A DNA stretch of 64,000 nt from Deltaproteobacteria bacterium. Its GTDB lineage: Bacteria; Desulfobacterota; Desulfobacteria; Desulfobacterales; ETH-SRB1. Location: positions 21,855 to 85,854 of the forward strand of contig JAJSZT010000009.1 of NCBI GenBank assembly GCA_030272815.1, written 5' to 3'. Each line of letters begins with the position of its first letter. The first letter of the stretch is position 1. The notes beneath the pieces were generated by a model that saw only the letters and a list, made by a program, of their open reading frames with translations, did not search any database and had not been told where the DNA came from. Of the stretch, positions 35,974 through 45,397 are shown one piece after another. The translations under genes were made by a program, and so were the position numbers.

Positions 35974-38900
35974 TCAATTTTTGAATTTTAACCAGACCCG
36001 CAGAAGTTCGCTTGCTCCCCAGGCCTGCGCGTCACATCCCCTTTGCTTGTGAGGAAAATCCCCATCCAGAATCTCCGGCACATGGCCAGCACATCCCTGA
36101 TTCATAAGCCTGGTACTGCTGCTGAGCCATGCCATAGCGGTTTCTTTTCCGTTCTCTCCATATGTCTTGACCCATGCCTCGCAAAATGTGGGAAAAAGCC
36201 AGGTCCAGGCAGTGCCGTTGTGGTATGCCGGCTTTCGTTTCGTGTCTTCGTCTCCCAAATATTTCCCTTGATAAGGATGGTGCGGATCGTTGATCTTTCT
36301 TTCATTATGTATGATCGTTAGCGGACGGCAAACAGGCCGATCTGCAAGACTCCTGATGGCGCCGGGAATCAGAAGCTCTTCGCAGGCTGCCAGGATATTG
36401 CGGCAGACTGTCGTGTCGGTGACAGCTCCCAGCGTGATTGCCAAAAGCTGGTTCGGCCGCAGAGCATCATCCGGCTCGGCCAGCCTGGCTTGTTTGCCTG
36501 GACCAGCGTGGAGACAGTCCGACAGGTATCCCTCTTCTTCGATCAAAAAGAGGTCAAGAATCGACGATTGAACCCGGCCAGCCATATTTTTCCAGTCGTT
36601 TCCGGTCTCTTTATGATCGATGCGCGCTAAAAAAGAAAGAGCAAAGAACCAGAGAGCCTGGATTTCAACAGGATACCCTTCGCGTGGAGTACATGCAGGA
36701 TGATTGGTATCCATCCAGGTAAAATGGAGCGGACTGAAAATCAGGCCAGATTCCAGATCCATCCGGATACCATTAGGAGTACCTGCAATCATGGAATGTC
36801 CAATAGAAAGGAGAACTTCTCGCACTGTCCGGCTGCCGCATTTTTCGTCCAGAAAATCTTTGCCTGCTTCGGCTTCGACCAGATCGGAACATGCTGCGAA
36901 AAACCAGAGTGGCGCATCGGATGTGTCACGATTTTCAGGGTTATTGCCCAGTATCATATTCGGTAAAGTTCCGTCAATTTCAAATTGCCCGAACTGTTTC
37001 AGGATAGTCTGCGCTTCTTCTCTCCTACCTGCTGCAATCAAACCGCGCGCAAAGATCAGCGCATCCCGTCCCCAATCGAGAAACCAAGGATATCCGGCAA
37101 TTACCGTATTTAAGGCTCCTCTTTTCACCACATAGTGATCAAGTGCCTGTTTAAGGGCTTCATCAAGTTTATACGATGCTTTGTCCTCAAAAGCAAAAGA
37201 TTTCATATACCGGCCCAAAGAACTATTCAGAGAACTAGACTGTAAGGGCTTTTGTTCCTGCGAGCCAGTGACGCTGGCTGTCAATTCCATAGTCTGCCCC
37301 CCTGTTAAAACACAGGAAAAATAACCGGGGCTGAAGAGATCCGAATCAGGATCAAGGCCTCGTTCAGCCTCCATGGAATGGTGTACCATGTAATGCCATT
37401 CAGGCTGCCACGCAAAGGAGCCCTTTGAAATCCGGATACGGAGTTGACGTTCCGGTACCGGTGAAAAGATAAAACCATGAGGATGCGCTGTCACGAATTC
37501 CGGCCATAAATGTTCAGGCCCCAGGTACGCTTTTGTGGTTTCGTGAAAAATGCGATCTTCAATATCGGGCCGGAGAATGAGCTGAACCTGCCGGCAGTCG
37601 GCCAGCATCCGGTTCCGACCTTTGGCCCTGTCGCGAAAAAAGACCATGCGAACGGCATTCTCTCCATCTACCATCTCGATTCCTATGCTGAGCGAGACAT
37701 GTTCACCCTGTCCGGCAGGGATATGATATAGCCAGAATCCGCGGGAATTGTAATCATAGCAAAAAGAATCAAAGCAGTCAAAGCAGATCTCCTGAGAGTA
37801 GCCCTGAAACACGAGCCACGCCCGGCATCGTGTAAACATAATCCGTCTTTCTTCGGGAAATTCCGGATTCAAATTTGCGGCAAGCAGGGCATCATAGCGG
37901 CTGCCTAATTTTTCCCACAAAACGTTGGTACGCAGCATACCTCCACGGCTGTTTGTTCCAAGCAGCGAGAGGGGCCGGTGCAACAATTCCGATCGGTGAA
38001 AAATCCTTTTCACTTTTGCATCTTCTGCACCTGACAGAAAAAAAAGAGGCGCATCAACGTGTTTACAGTCTCCTGGTGTATAAACCGACAATTTCAGGGT
38101 ATGAGAGCAATGTGCTGCCGGAGCAGGAAGCGGAGAAAAAAGTGCAAAAAATGACCCGTCAATGCAGGGCAGGCTTTCTTCATATGCCATGACCCTGTCT
38201 TTGTTCATAATTTTGGAGCGGAACGAGTTGCCGGCGCGCACAAGTAAAAAATGACCGGGAGGCACCATTACTTCACGCTTCAAGTCACGGGGCCATTGCC
38301 AGGTTATTACGCGTGGCTCCCGGCTGAAGGGATTGAGCCTGCGACAATACTCAACAGGATCTTCAGCCAGTTGCCGCTCGGCAGAATCCGGATCAAACTT
38401 TTCCAGATCCCGGTCATTGTAATACCGGAACACATCGAGGGCCTTGGCGCGCAAGCGCTGTTTTTTAATTCGATCCAAAACCATGAAGTTTCGACGGGCG
38501 TGGCTTTGAATCAGGTCGATATCACTCTGGTCGGATGTAAGGCAGAGAACCTGGCCTGGATCAAGAAGATAAGTCTGTTGCCTTTCGGACCTGGTGACAA
38601 CTACATCCTCTTCCGTAAGGAGATCCGTAAACACCGGTCCTCCCATGCCCACCTGTTCCGGATTCCATGCAGCGCTGGTCTGGTTCTCATCATCAAGGTT
38701 CACCACAACCAGAAGCTTTTTTCCGGAAGGTATATGGTGCCGCAACAGGACAATGTAATTTTCCCCGCCCTGCTGCACCGGTTTCAGCTCGGTCTGGTCA
38801 TGAAAAGCAGGGTGGAGCTTGAGCAGGGTGTTGAGCCGGCGTATGTGATTGACCTGGTTGTTTGCCGACCCCCAGTTAAGGGAAGGGGCTTCGTGAACGT

Positions 38901-40287
38901 TGATTTTTTCCGTTGCGTACCATTCCACTCCATTGGCAAAACCAAAAGCTCCATTGCTGCAACAAAGGGCACACAGGGCAGTGCGCATCCTGGCAAAGGT
39001 CTTTGAGCGGGCAGCCAGGCGATTATTGTCATGGGTTTCCGCAAAATGGACCATGATCCCTTCACTTTGAGAGACTTCGACAGCTCCCGGAAGATAGCTT
39101 TCAATCTGGCTGCGGTCATAATTTTGAAAGAGCTCCGAGTAAGCCCAGTCAAAATTAGCCTTGTTCAGAATCTCTCTGGTTACGGAAATTTTTCCGCCAA
39201 GCCCTTCGATGAGAAAAACCGTATCAGGATACTGGTCCCGGACCCTGGCAACAATATATTTCCAGACAGGGACAGGAATCATGTATCCTGCATCGCAGCG
39301 AAAACCATCTACCTCTCGTCGACACCATGTAAGAAAGACATCTGCCATATATTGCCACAGGCCTTTATGGGTAAAATCGAGATCTGTCAGATCTGCCCAG
39401 ATTACTCCCCATGCTCCGGGAACCTTAATACCTCCGTCCTTGTCCCGGACAAGCCATTCCGGGTGGGTCTCGTGGAGGCCGGCAGCCCATCCCGTATGGT
39501 TAATGGCAATATCGATAAAAACTCTGGCATTCCGTTCATGGATTGCATCTACCAGCTCGATGAACTGTTCCAGAGGAGTTGCCCGCGGGTCAAATTCCGC
39601 CAGCGCCGGATCAACGGATGTAAAACTTAATGCCGCATATGGACTTCCAAACCGCCCCATGCGGGCGTAAGTAGTTGGTGTGGGATGGACAGGGAGCAAC
39701 TGGAGAATTCTGCACCCCAGCTCTCCCACAATAAAATCAAGTTCTCTGAGCAGTTCCCGAAATGTCCCGGATGGCGGGATCACAGCATAACCGGACCTGT
39801 CAAGGGCTTTGATCCAGCCTTCTTCGGCCGGACCGGGAAGACCGCCGCCGCCGCCCTTATACGGGCTGAACTGCCGCACGAACGCATTGTAGATTATGTT
39901 CGAACAACAGGTGTCTGCCGGCTCAACGTTTATAGCAGTGTTAGGTCCATCCGGCCATATCGGGTCAACTTCACCTTTTTTCAAAAAAAAGCACTTGGCT
40001 TCAAAATGCCCTGTTTCACAAAGAGGGAGGGTGACCTGAAAGCGCAGGTCGTCAACACGGGACATGGGAATGTCGAACCAGTCCCGTCCCAGCGGAGGTT
40101 CATCATTGAGCACCTCCCTGATTATTTCCTGCCGAGCGATTCCGGCATGTCCGATGTTGGTACGAAGCCAAGCGCTCCCATTTTCTTCACGAGGCAGCGA
40201 AAGGGTAAATATCTTTGTATCGCCCCGAAATAGAAGAACGCGTGTTCCCGGCGCAGGATTCTGTATGATCCGGTCTGAATTATTCAT
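35974..40287 (-). CDS. Bifunctional glycogen debranching enzyme (GH13-GH133 fusion)
   Basis: 1437 residues, much longer than bacterial GlgX. An N-terminal beta domain is followed by an alpha-amylase/4-alpha-glucanotransferase barrel: DIAINHTG, VDGFRCDAGYMIP (nucleophile Asp), FLIEGLGG (acid Glu) and HFAETHDNNRLA. A linker with beta domains leads to a C-terminal amylo-alpha-1,6-glucosidase domain: GYPWFLDWGRDALIFARGL and NGTAWTWLFPTFCEAW. This is the architecture of eukaryote-like debranching enzymes. It begins the glycogen operon, with 18 bases to the CBM48 gene. Longest gene in the window. Confidence 0.92.
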   Translation of the reverse strand: MNNSDRIIQNPAPGTRVLLFRGDTKIFTLSLPREENGSAWLRTNIGHAGIARQEIIREVLNDEPPLGRDWFDIPMSRVDDLRFQVTLPLCETGHFEAKCFFLKKGEVDPIWPDGPNTAINVEPADTCCSNIIYNAFVRQFSPYKGGGGGLPGPAEEGWIKALDRSGYAVIPPSGTFRELLRELDFIVGELGCRILQLLPVHPTPTTYARMGRFGSPYAALSFTSVDPALAEFDPRATPLEQFIELVDAIHERNARVFIDIAINHTGWAAGLHETHPEWLVRDKDGGIKVPGAWGVIWADLTDLDFTHKGLWQYMADVFLTWCRREVDGFRCDAGYMIPVPVWKYIVARVRDQYPDTVFLIEGLGGKISVTREILNKANFDWAYSELFQNYDRSQIESYLPGAVEVSQSEGIMVHFAETHDNNRLAARSKTFARMRTALCALCCSNGAFGFANGVEWYATEKINVHEAPSLNWGSANNQVNHIRRLNTLLKLHPAFHDQTELKPVQQGGENYIVLLRHHIPSGKKLLVVVNLDDENQTSAAWNPEQVGMGGPVFTDLLTEEDVVVTRSERQQTYLLDPGQVLCLTSDQSDIDLIQSHARRNFMVLDRIKKQRLRAKALDVFRYYNDRDLEKFDPDSAERQLAEDPVEYCRRLNPFSREPRVITWQWPRDLKREVMVPPGHFLLVRAGNSFRSKIMNKDRVMAYEESLPCIDGSFFALFSPLPAPAAHCSHTLKLSVYTPGDCKHVDAPLFFLSGAEDAKVKRIFHRSELLHRPLSLLGTNSRGGMLRTNVLWEKLGSRYDALLAANLNPEFPEERRIMFTRCRAWLVFQGYSQEICFDCFDSFCYDYNSRGFWLYHIPAGQGEHVSLSIGIEMVDGENAVRMVFFRDRAKGRNRMLADCRQVQLILRPDIEDRIFHETTKAYLGPEHLWPEFVTAHPHGFIFSPVPERQLRIRISKGSFAWQPEWHYMVHHSMEAERGLDPDSDLFSPGYFSCVLTGGQTMELTASVTGSQEQKPLQSSSLNSSLGRYMKSFAFEDKASYKLDEALKQALDHYVVKRGALNTVIAGYPWFLDWGRDALIFARGLIAAGRREEAQTILKQFGQFEIDGTLPNMILGNNPENRDTSDAPLWFFAACSDLVEAEAGKDFLDEKCGSRTVREVLLSIGHSMIAGTPNGIRMDLESGLIFSPLHFTWMDTNHPACTPREGYPVEIQALWFFALSFLARIDHKETGNDWKNMAGRVQSSILDLFLIEEEGYLSDCLHAGPGKQARLAEPDDALRPNQLLAITLGAVTDTTVCRNILAACEELLIPGAIRSLADRPVCRPLTIIHNERKINDPHHPYQGKYLGDEDTKRKPAYHNGTAWTWLFPTFCEAWVKTYGENGKETAMAWLSSSTRLMNQGCAGHVPEILDGDFPHKQRGCDAQAWGASELLRVWLKFKN

Positions 40288-40475
40288 GGGAAATCAAGGC
40301 CCTTTTCGGTAGATTCTGCCTTGCTGATCATCTGTCTGAAGTTTGTAAGGATTTTATGTTTGTACCTGGTAAAGGAAAGTTGTTTTATCATGGCGATCTT
40401 CCTTTCTTATGCATTCCCACGCTGGAGCATGGGAACGAGAAAAAACGAATGTGCTCGAAATGACAACTTTGGATA

Positions 40476-40490
40476 GTTTCCGTTCAGGCG
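40476..40490. repeat. Solo end of MITE family 2
   Basis: The 15 bases GTTTCCGTTCAGGCG, followed by CTAACTACT, match the right end and target of the element at 45176-45338. The other end is missing. The remaining gap 40288-40533 holds no gene; a short inverted pair (GCATTCCCACGCTGGAGCATGGGAACG) lies near 40412-40438. Confidence 0.5.
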
Positions 40491-40533
40491 CTAACTACTC
40501 AGGTGACAGGGGATATCCGAAATCCAGGATCCA

Positions 40534-40634
40534 TATAAAAAATATCTTAAATTATTTGAATTGTAAATAGATGAAGATGTTTATTTTTATAGGAAAAATC
40601 CACAGGAGAATAGGAATTTATCCTGGAACAGGTG
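40534..40634. repeat. 101-bp dispersed repeat, second copy
   Basis: Pairs with 29043-29143. It starts 13 bases beyond the stop of the NarL-type regulator and so lies at the 3' end of the two-component operon, the same position relative to the genes as the other copy at the end of glgB. Confidence 0.7.
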
Positions 40635-40646
40635 AATAGAAATATA

Positions 40647-41324
40647 TTACCCCTTCCACAGATCTACATCAATAATGCCAAGCTTTGCAGCAAAACGAAC
40701 CAGTTCCATTGTGCTGTGAAGGTCAAGCTTATTCATTATGTTCGATCTGTGGTTTTCAACGGTTTTAGGACTTATGAAAAGTTGATCGGCAATATCTTTA
40801 CTGGAAAGTCCTTCTGCCAGCAGACGCGTGATCTGTTGCTCACGAGGAGTGAGAGTTTTATAACCGGCATCTGTTATCTTTGCTTCTTTTTCACCTGATT
40901 CCATAAGGTTTTTAACCACCTTATGGGAAAGAGAGGTATCCAGGAAATAATCACCTTTTGATATAGACCTAAGACACTCGACAAGCCTTTCTGCGGCTGA
41001 TTCTTTAACAACATATCCGCAAGCTCCGGCTTGAAATGCTTTGGTTATATAATCTATTTTGGAATGCATGCTAAGTATCATGATGCGTGTCTCAGGCAAC
41101 ATGCCTCGTATCCTGCGAGTAACATCAATACCGCTTTGATCAGGTAAAGACAGATCCATTATAACTAAATCAGGCCTGAGTTTTTTGGCCTTCTTTATTC
41201 CTTGTTTTCCGTTTTCCGCTTCTCCAACCACTTCGAATCCGGCATGGTGCCCTATAAGAGACTTAATGCCTTCCCTGAAAAGGGGATGATCATCAACTAT
41301 CAAGACGGTTTTCTTTTTAGTCAC
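40647..41324 (-). CDS. NarL/FixJ-family response regulator
   Basis: 225 residues from the GTG at 41324. Receiver domain with DDH acid pocket, phospho-acceptor in LVIMDLSLPDQSG, and Lys in VVKES; C-terminal LuxR-type helix-turn-helix (LTPREQQITRLLAEGLSSKDIADQLFISPKTVENHRSNIMNKL). A DNA-binding transcription regulator. It overlaps the end of the upstream receiver-kinase gene by 8 bases and is presumably its target. Confidence 0.93.
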   Translation of the reverse strand: MTKKKTVLIVDDHPLFREGIKSLIGHHAGFEVVGEAENGKQGIKKAKKLRPDLVIMDLSLPDQSGIDVTRRIRGMLPETRIMILSMHSKIDYITKAFQAGACGYVVKESAAERLVECLRSISKGDYFLDTSLSHKVVKNLMESGEKEAKITDAGYKTLTPREQQITRLLAEGLSSKDIADQLFISPKTVENHRSNIMNKLDLHSTMELVRFAAKLGIIDVDLWKG

Positions 41325-42399
41325 TGTTTGTTTCCATAGGAATTTCAATTAAAATTTTTGTGCCTTGCCTGATACTGGATTCGATTTTCATTTTACCAGC
41401 AAGAGAGGATACCCTTTCTTCCATACTCAGGAGTCCCATATGTTTTCCATTAATTGCTGAATCCGAATATTTTTGTATATTAAACCCCTTGCCGTTATCT
41501 TCTATACGAAGAATAATATTTGGAAAAGATGCAATCAGCCTGATGGCGGCATGGGTTGCATCAGCATGTTTTTTTATATTGTTCAGACTTTCCTGTATCA
41601 GGCGGTAAATAGCAATCTTTGTATCAAAATCCAGTTTTAACTCATCTATTCCGACCGAGAAAAAATCAACCTTAATGTTATTTTTTGCAGAAAAATCTTC
41701 ACAATATTGGAGAACTGTCTGCACCAGCCCCAACTTGTCTAAACCGGCCGGACGCAGGAAATAAGCCATTTCACGTATCTCCATTATGGTTTTATGTGCC
41801 ATATCGGAGAGTTCGGCAACCTTTTGTTTCATTTTAACGGAAGTCTCTGTATGATTATCAATAAGGGTATCAATTCCGATTTTAAGCGTGGAAAGGTCTT
41901 GTGCCAGATGATCGTGCAGGTCGCAGGAGAGTCTTCGCCGTTCGATTTCTTGTGTTCTCATAAGTTGTCGCGAAAGAACACGGAACCGTGTTTCAGATTT
42001 TCGTAATGATTCCTTAAGCCCCCATTCACGCAGAACCTGTTCGACCACACTTGGAAGCAGGACAAAAAAATCAGCAGACTTTACTATATAATCCCATGCT
42101 CCCAGTTTCATAGAGTATGCGGCAATAGTTTCGTCTCCCTGACCAGTGATCATGATGACCGGGATTTGGTTGTTTTTGAGCTTTAGAGCTTTTAAAAATT
42201 CTATTCCATTCATTCCAGGCAAGAGGTAATCAGTGATAATGATGTCAGGGGTTATCTCATCCAGTTTTTCCAGGCAGGCACCTGCATGCTTGAAATGGCT
42301 TACTGAAGCATGCGGTAATTTTTTTACAATTGCCCTTTCCATGAGTTTGAAATGAGCTTCCTCATCTTCAATGATTACCATCTTCAATTTTTTACTCAT
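41317..42399 (-). CDS. Receiver-histidine kinase hybrid (HisKA_3 type)
   Basis: About 360 residues from the ATG at 42399, one base after the upstream stop; a longer start is not supported. N-terminal receiver (IIEDEE, IIITDYLLPGMNG, Lys in IVKSAD) joined to a NarX-type kinase: HisKA_3 box RRRLSCDLHDHLAQDLS with the phosphorylatable His, and an HATPase_c domain (QESLNNIKKHADA, DNGKGF, GLLSMEERV). No membrane helix. It should be a soluble relay node that receives phosphate and controls the NarL-type regulator. Confidence 0.9.
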   Translation of the reverse strand: MSKKLKMVIIEDEEAHFKLMERAIVKKLPHASVSHFKHAGACLEKLDEITPDIIITDYLLPGMNGIEFLKALKLKNNQIPVIMITGQGDETIAAYSMKLGAWDYIVKSADFFVLLPSVVEQVLREWGLKESLRKSETRFRVLSRQLMRTQEIERRRLSCDLHDHLAQDLSTLKIGIDTLIDNHTETSVKMKQKVAELSDMAHKTIMEIREMAYFLRPAGLDKLGLVQTVLQYCEDFSAKNNIKVDFFSVGIDELKLDFDTKIAIYRLIQESLNNIKKHADATHAAIRLIASFPNIILRIEDNGKGFNIQKYSDSAINGKHMGLLSMEERVSSLAGKMKIESSIRQGTKILIEIPMETNSD

Positions 42400-42400
42400 T

Positions 42401-42856
42401 CTAAACACTTTTTTCTGAGTTGGGAGGCTCGTTAATAAGCAGCCAGTAATAATCAAGCTGCCGTATTTTATCCTCAAATTCCTTGAATCCCACCGGTTTT
42501 GTCAGATAACTGTTTGCATAGTAATTATAGGATTGAGCGATATCTTCGTCACGTTTGGACGTGGTGAGCATGATTACCGGCATACGCTTGAGGTTGGGGT
42601 CCTCCTTAATTGTTTTTAAAACTTGTATGCCATCAATACCGGGGAGCTTGATATCGAGCAGTATCAACCCAGGACGGGGATATTTGATTTTATCAGCATA
42701 TTCCCCATTGTTGTAAAGATAATTGAGGGCTTCTTCTCCATCAGATACAATGTCAATCCGGTTTGCATTGCCTGCCTTTCGGATTGATCGTTTTGTAAGC
42801 TCTGCATGAGCTTCTTCATCTTCTACGAGTAATATGTTCAAAGGTTCATGATCCAT
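42401..42856 (-). CDS. Single-domain response regulator (Rcp1-like)
   Basis: 151 residues, a stand-alone receiver. LVEDEEAHAELTKRSIRKAG, the phospho-acceptor in LILLDIKLPGIDG and LTKPVGFKEFEDKI are typical of the Rcp1/CheY-like group that pairs with phytochrome- or PAS-type kinases. AAGGAG lies 9 bases before the ATG. In the ancestral arrangement its start overlapped the end of the upstream kinase gene; a 159-bp MITE now separates them. Confidence 0.92.
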   Translation of the reverse strand: MDHEPLNILLVEDEEAHAELTKRSIRKAGNANRIDIVSDGEEALNYLYNNGEYADKIKYPRPGLILLDIKLPGIDGIQVLKTIKEDPNLKRMPVIMLTTSKRDEDIAQSYNYYANSYLTKPVGFKEFEDKIRQLDYYWLLINEPPNSEKSV

Positions 42857-42878
42857 CTTTAAGACTCCTTGTCTTTAA

Positions 42879-43037
42879 CCTAAATTGAGCAATTTTTTAC
42901 TCGACTTGCACCAATCTCTTGCGCATCAAGGACCTGCGAAAAGTCTCAACATATTCATTGGTATGCCTACGCTTTTCGCAAACCTTGCTGCATCAAGATC
43001 TTGGCACATTTCTTCGCAAAAAATTGCTCAACTTAGG
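42879..43037. mobile_element. MITE family 1, copy 2, inside a histidine kinase gene
   Basis: A 159-bp element with ends CCTAAATTGAG and CTCAACTTAGG, flanked by TTTAA on both sides (42874-42878 and 43038-43042). It entered the last codons of the histidine kinase gene and provides its present stop codon at 43028-43030. Removing the element and one TTTAA restores a reading frame that runs into the start of the next gene. Confidence 0.88.
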
Positions 43038-45061
43038 TTTAATTGAAAAAAGAATGTGCTTCCCTTGCCTGGCTCTGACGTCAACCAGATTTTGCCTCCA
43101 TTAAGTTCAATAATCCGTTTTACTATTGCCAGACCAACGCCTGTTCCTTCTCCGTGCTTTTTTGCTGCTGGTAATCTTTGGAATACCTGAAAAATCTTGT
43201 CAAAATACCTTTTTTCTATACCGATGCCGTTATCGCGGACAAAAAACACCTTTTGGCCGTCGCGATCCTGAGCTCCGACATCAATACGCGGGCAAGGGTT
43301 CTCTTTTCCGATATATTTAACCGCATTTGTCAACAGGTTCTCCATGACCTGTATAAACCGCTTTTTCCCACCGTAGATATCCGGAAGATCTTTCTGAATG
43401 TCCACTTCAATACCCCTTGCCTGGATCTGAGGTTGAAGTGTTTTCAAGACCTCTTTTACAATACCGGCAAAAGAGAACTTGCTCTTTTTTTCAGTCAAGC
43501 GTCCGATACGGGAGAATTCCAGCAGGTCATTGATCAGGGCCTCCATCTTCAGGGCTGCATCGCTCATATACTTGATATACTTTTCTTGCTCCTCCGATAT
43601 CAGATCTCCAAAATCTTCACGCATGGCGCCGATAAAACCCTCAATGGTAACAATGGGGGTTTTTAGATCATGAGAGACAGAATATACAAAGGTTTGGAGT
43701 TCTTCGTTTTTATCGGACAGCTCCTTGAGCAAGACTTCACGTTCCTGTTCGAGTCTCCTTTGATCGGTGATGTTGCGGGCTGCGGCAAAAGCACCAACTA
43801 CCTGTCCCGTCTGATCTTCATACACCGAAGCATTGTAGGAAACAAAGGTCTCGCTTCCATCCCCCTTCATGACCAGCTCGTAATCCCGAATCTCTCCGGT
43901 TTCAAAGACCAACATCGCCCCTTTGTGTGCCTTTTCAGGATCTGTGAAATAATCAGCAAATGGGGTTCCTGTCAGCTCTTCTCGAGTTCCGCCGGTTGCT
44001 TTAATTGTAGCCTTGTTCACATCCAGTATGATCCCTTTCTGATCGAAGGTTACCAAAGGATCAGGACTTGTTTCAATCAATCCACGATTGTAGCGCTGAA
44101 GATTCTGTATTTCCTGCTCGGCACGCTTTCGCTCATTTACCTCATAGAGGGCCTGGTCGAGGGCTACCTGGTACATCTGCATCCTGTGCATAAAGGAGTA
44201 AAGGAGGAAGGACAAACCGGTCGAGAGTATAAGACCAAAGAAGAGAAACATCAGGTGCGTGGGATTTTCCAGCCCCAGATAAGCGGCCAACCCATTTTTT
44301 GCGGTTATCCTCAATGGTTCCAATTCCAGGCGCCAGGTTTTTCCGCGAAAATGGATCTCACGTGTGGCGCGGACAGAACGGATGGAGGCCATAAGCTCCT
44401 TATCAAAGCCGTGTTGATAGATGAGACGATCTCCTTCATATAAGGCTAACCGGAACTCGTCAAAGATATTTTCCCCGATCCGCAATTTAACTACCGAGCT
44501 GATATTGAAGACTCCATTTATGTATCCTTGCATTTTGCCATCGTAAATCAAAGGCCAGTAAGTAGCAAAACCAAGGCCGCCCTGAAGGAGCTTAACGCAC
44601 GGTGTAATGACATATTTACGGTCTCTTTCAGCGCGTGCAAATGATTCCCGAACAGCAGTTTCAGGATGGTTGTGCAGGTTTTTATCCTTTGCGGCATAAT
44701 TTTGTTCTTCGGGGTAGACCCAGCGGATAAACCCGTCCGTGTCAACCCAATTGATGGCCTGAAAGCCGGGGTAATGTCTACAGTAGGTCTCGGCAAACCG
44801 AAGAAAACGCTTCTGGCTGAAATCATGCGGGATTTTTTCTATCCATCTATCAGCAAATAGTTTTAAAGCGGCAATTCGGGTATTCATTAAACCCTCAACA
44901 CGAATCCGTATCTGATCACTCGAAGTCTCTGTATGTCGAAATATCATTTCATGCCCGTGGTTATTTAAATTTTGCCATAAAGCCACTGTAATGCCGCCTA
45001 ATAATAAGAAGACAGCAATTGGCAATAATTTTTTAAAACGGAAAATTGATATATTCAACAT
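43028..45061 (-). CDS. Membrane CHASE-PAS histidine kinase
   Basis: 677 residues. Membrane helix near 10-28, a CHASE-type periplasmic sensor (~60-260), a second helix (~275-295), a PAS domain (RGLIETSPDPLVTFDQKGIILDVN), then HisKA (VYSVSHDLKTPIVTIEGF, His acceptor) and HATPase_c (ENLLTNAVKY, DNGIGI, GEGTGVGLAIVKRI). The nearest partner is the Rcp1-like regulator downstream. The last residues NLS and the stop are read from the inserted MITE; the native end would have been about eleven residues longer (LKTRSLKDGS in frame). The catalytic domains are not touched, so function is probably kept. Confidence 0.92.
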   Translation of the reverse strand: MLNISIFRFKKLLPIAVFLLLGGITVALWQNLNNHGHEMIFRHTETSSDQIRIRVEGLMNTRIAALKLFADRWIEKIPHDFSQKRFLRFAETYCRHYPGFQAINWVDTDGFIRWVYPEEQNYAAKDKNLHNHPETAVRESFARAERDRKYVITPCVKLLQGGLGFATYWPLIYDGKMQGYINGVFNISSVVKLRIGENIFDEFRLALYEGDRLIYQHGFDKELMASIRSVRATREIHFRGKTWRLELEPLRITAKNGLAAYLGLENPTHLMFLFFGLILSTGLSFLLYSFMHRMQMYQVALDQALYEVNERKRAEQEIQNLQRYNRGLIETSPDPLVTFDQKGIILDVNKATIKATGGTREELTGTPFADYFTDPEKAHKGAMLVFETGEIRDYELVMKGDGSETFVSYNASVYEDQTGQVVGAFAAARNITDQRRLEQEREVLLKELSDKNEELQTFVYSVSHDLKTPIVTIEGFIGAMREDFGDLISEEQEKYIKYMSDAALKMEALINDLLEFSRIGRLTEKKSKFSFAGIVKEVLKTLQPQIQARGIEVDIQKDLPDIYGGKKRFIQVMENLLTNAVKYIGKENPCPRIDVGAQDRDGQKVFFVRDNGIGIEKRYFDKIFQVFQRLPAAKKHGEGTGVGLAIVKRIIELNGGKIWLTSEPGKGSTFFFQLNLS

Positions 45062-45175
45062 GGGTTTAAGTATCTTTTTAATCAGTTCCTTTGATTAAGC
45101 ACAATATATGGTGAGACAGTTGCCTCCCAGATAAGTTGTCTAAAGTTGAAGTTCAATGTTTATTTGAGTTAACTA

Positions 45176-45338
45176 GTGTCTGAACGGAAACCTCGATTTC
45201 TTGTAGGTTGGGTTGAGCCCCTCAATTTTGTTGGGTTTCGTGCCTCAACCCAACCTACAAAAAATCAATCACTTGGAAGAACTTAATTTATCAGGGCGAA
45301 ACCCAACAAATCGATTTAATAGCTTTTCGTTCAGGCAC
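45176..45338. mobile_element. MITE family 2, copy 1 (6-bp target duplication)
   Basis: A 163-bp element with ends GTGTCTGAACG and CGTTCAGGCAC, flanked by TAACTA on both sides (45170-45175 and 45339-45344). The interior has the inverted pair GTAGGTTGGGTTGAG/CTCAACCCAACCTAC. The uninterrupted target, with matching flanks (TTGAGTTAACTACAAAT), is found at 52529-52545. An opposite-oriented copy is at 53862-54023. No coding capacity. The rest of 45062-45397 has no gene. Confidence 0.88.
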
Positions 45339-45397
45339 TAACTACAAATCTTAAACTGATTCCTAAAAGCTGTCAAAGATCAATTTAGGTTTTTAAT

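Noticed and set aside
38251..39006. 251-codon plus-strand frame opposite the debranching enzyme gene (also 43670-44443 opposite the kinase)
   Set aside because: Antisense frames to well-conserved genes; composition and lack of any motif fit shadows.
40412..40438. Inverted pair GCATTCCCACGC/GCATGGGAACG as a terminator
   Set aside because: Imperfect arms and no T run; a similar motif is a common dispersed repeat in many genomes.
42919..43104. 61-codon frame across MITE family 1 (a similar one at 53591-53800)
   Set aside because: Both frames are read through the repeat, have no ribosome-binding site and share sequence only because the repeat is shared.
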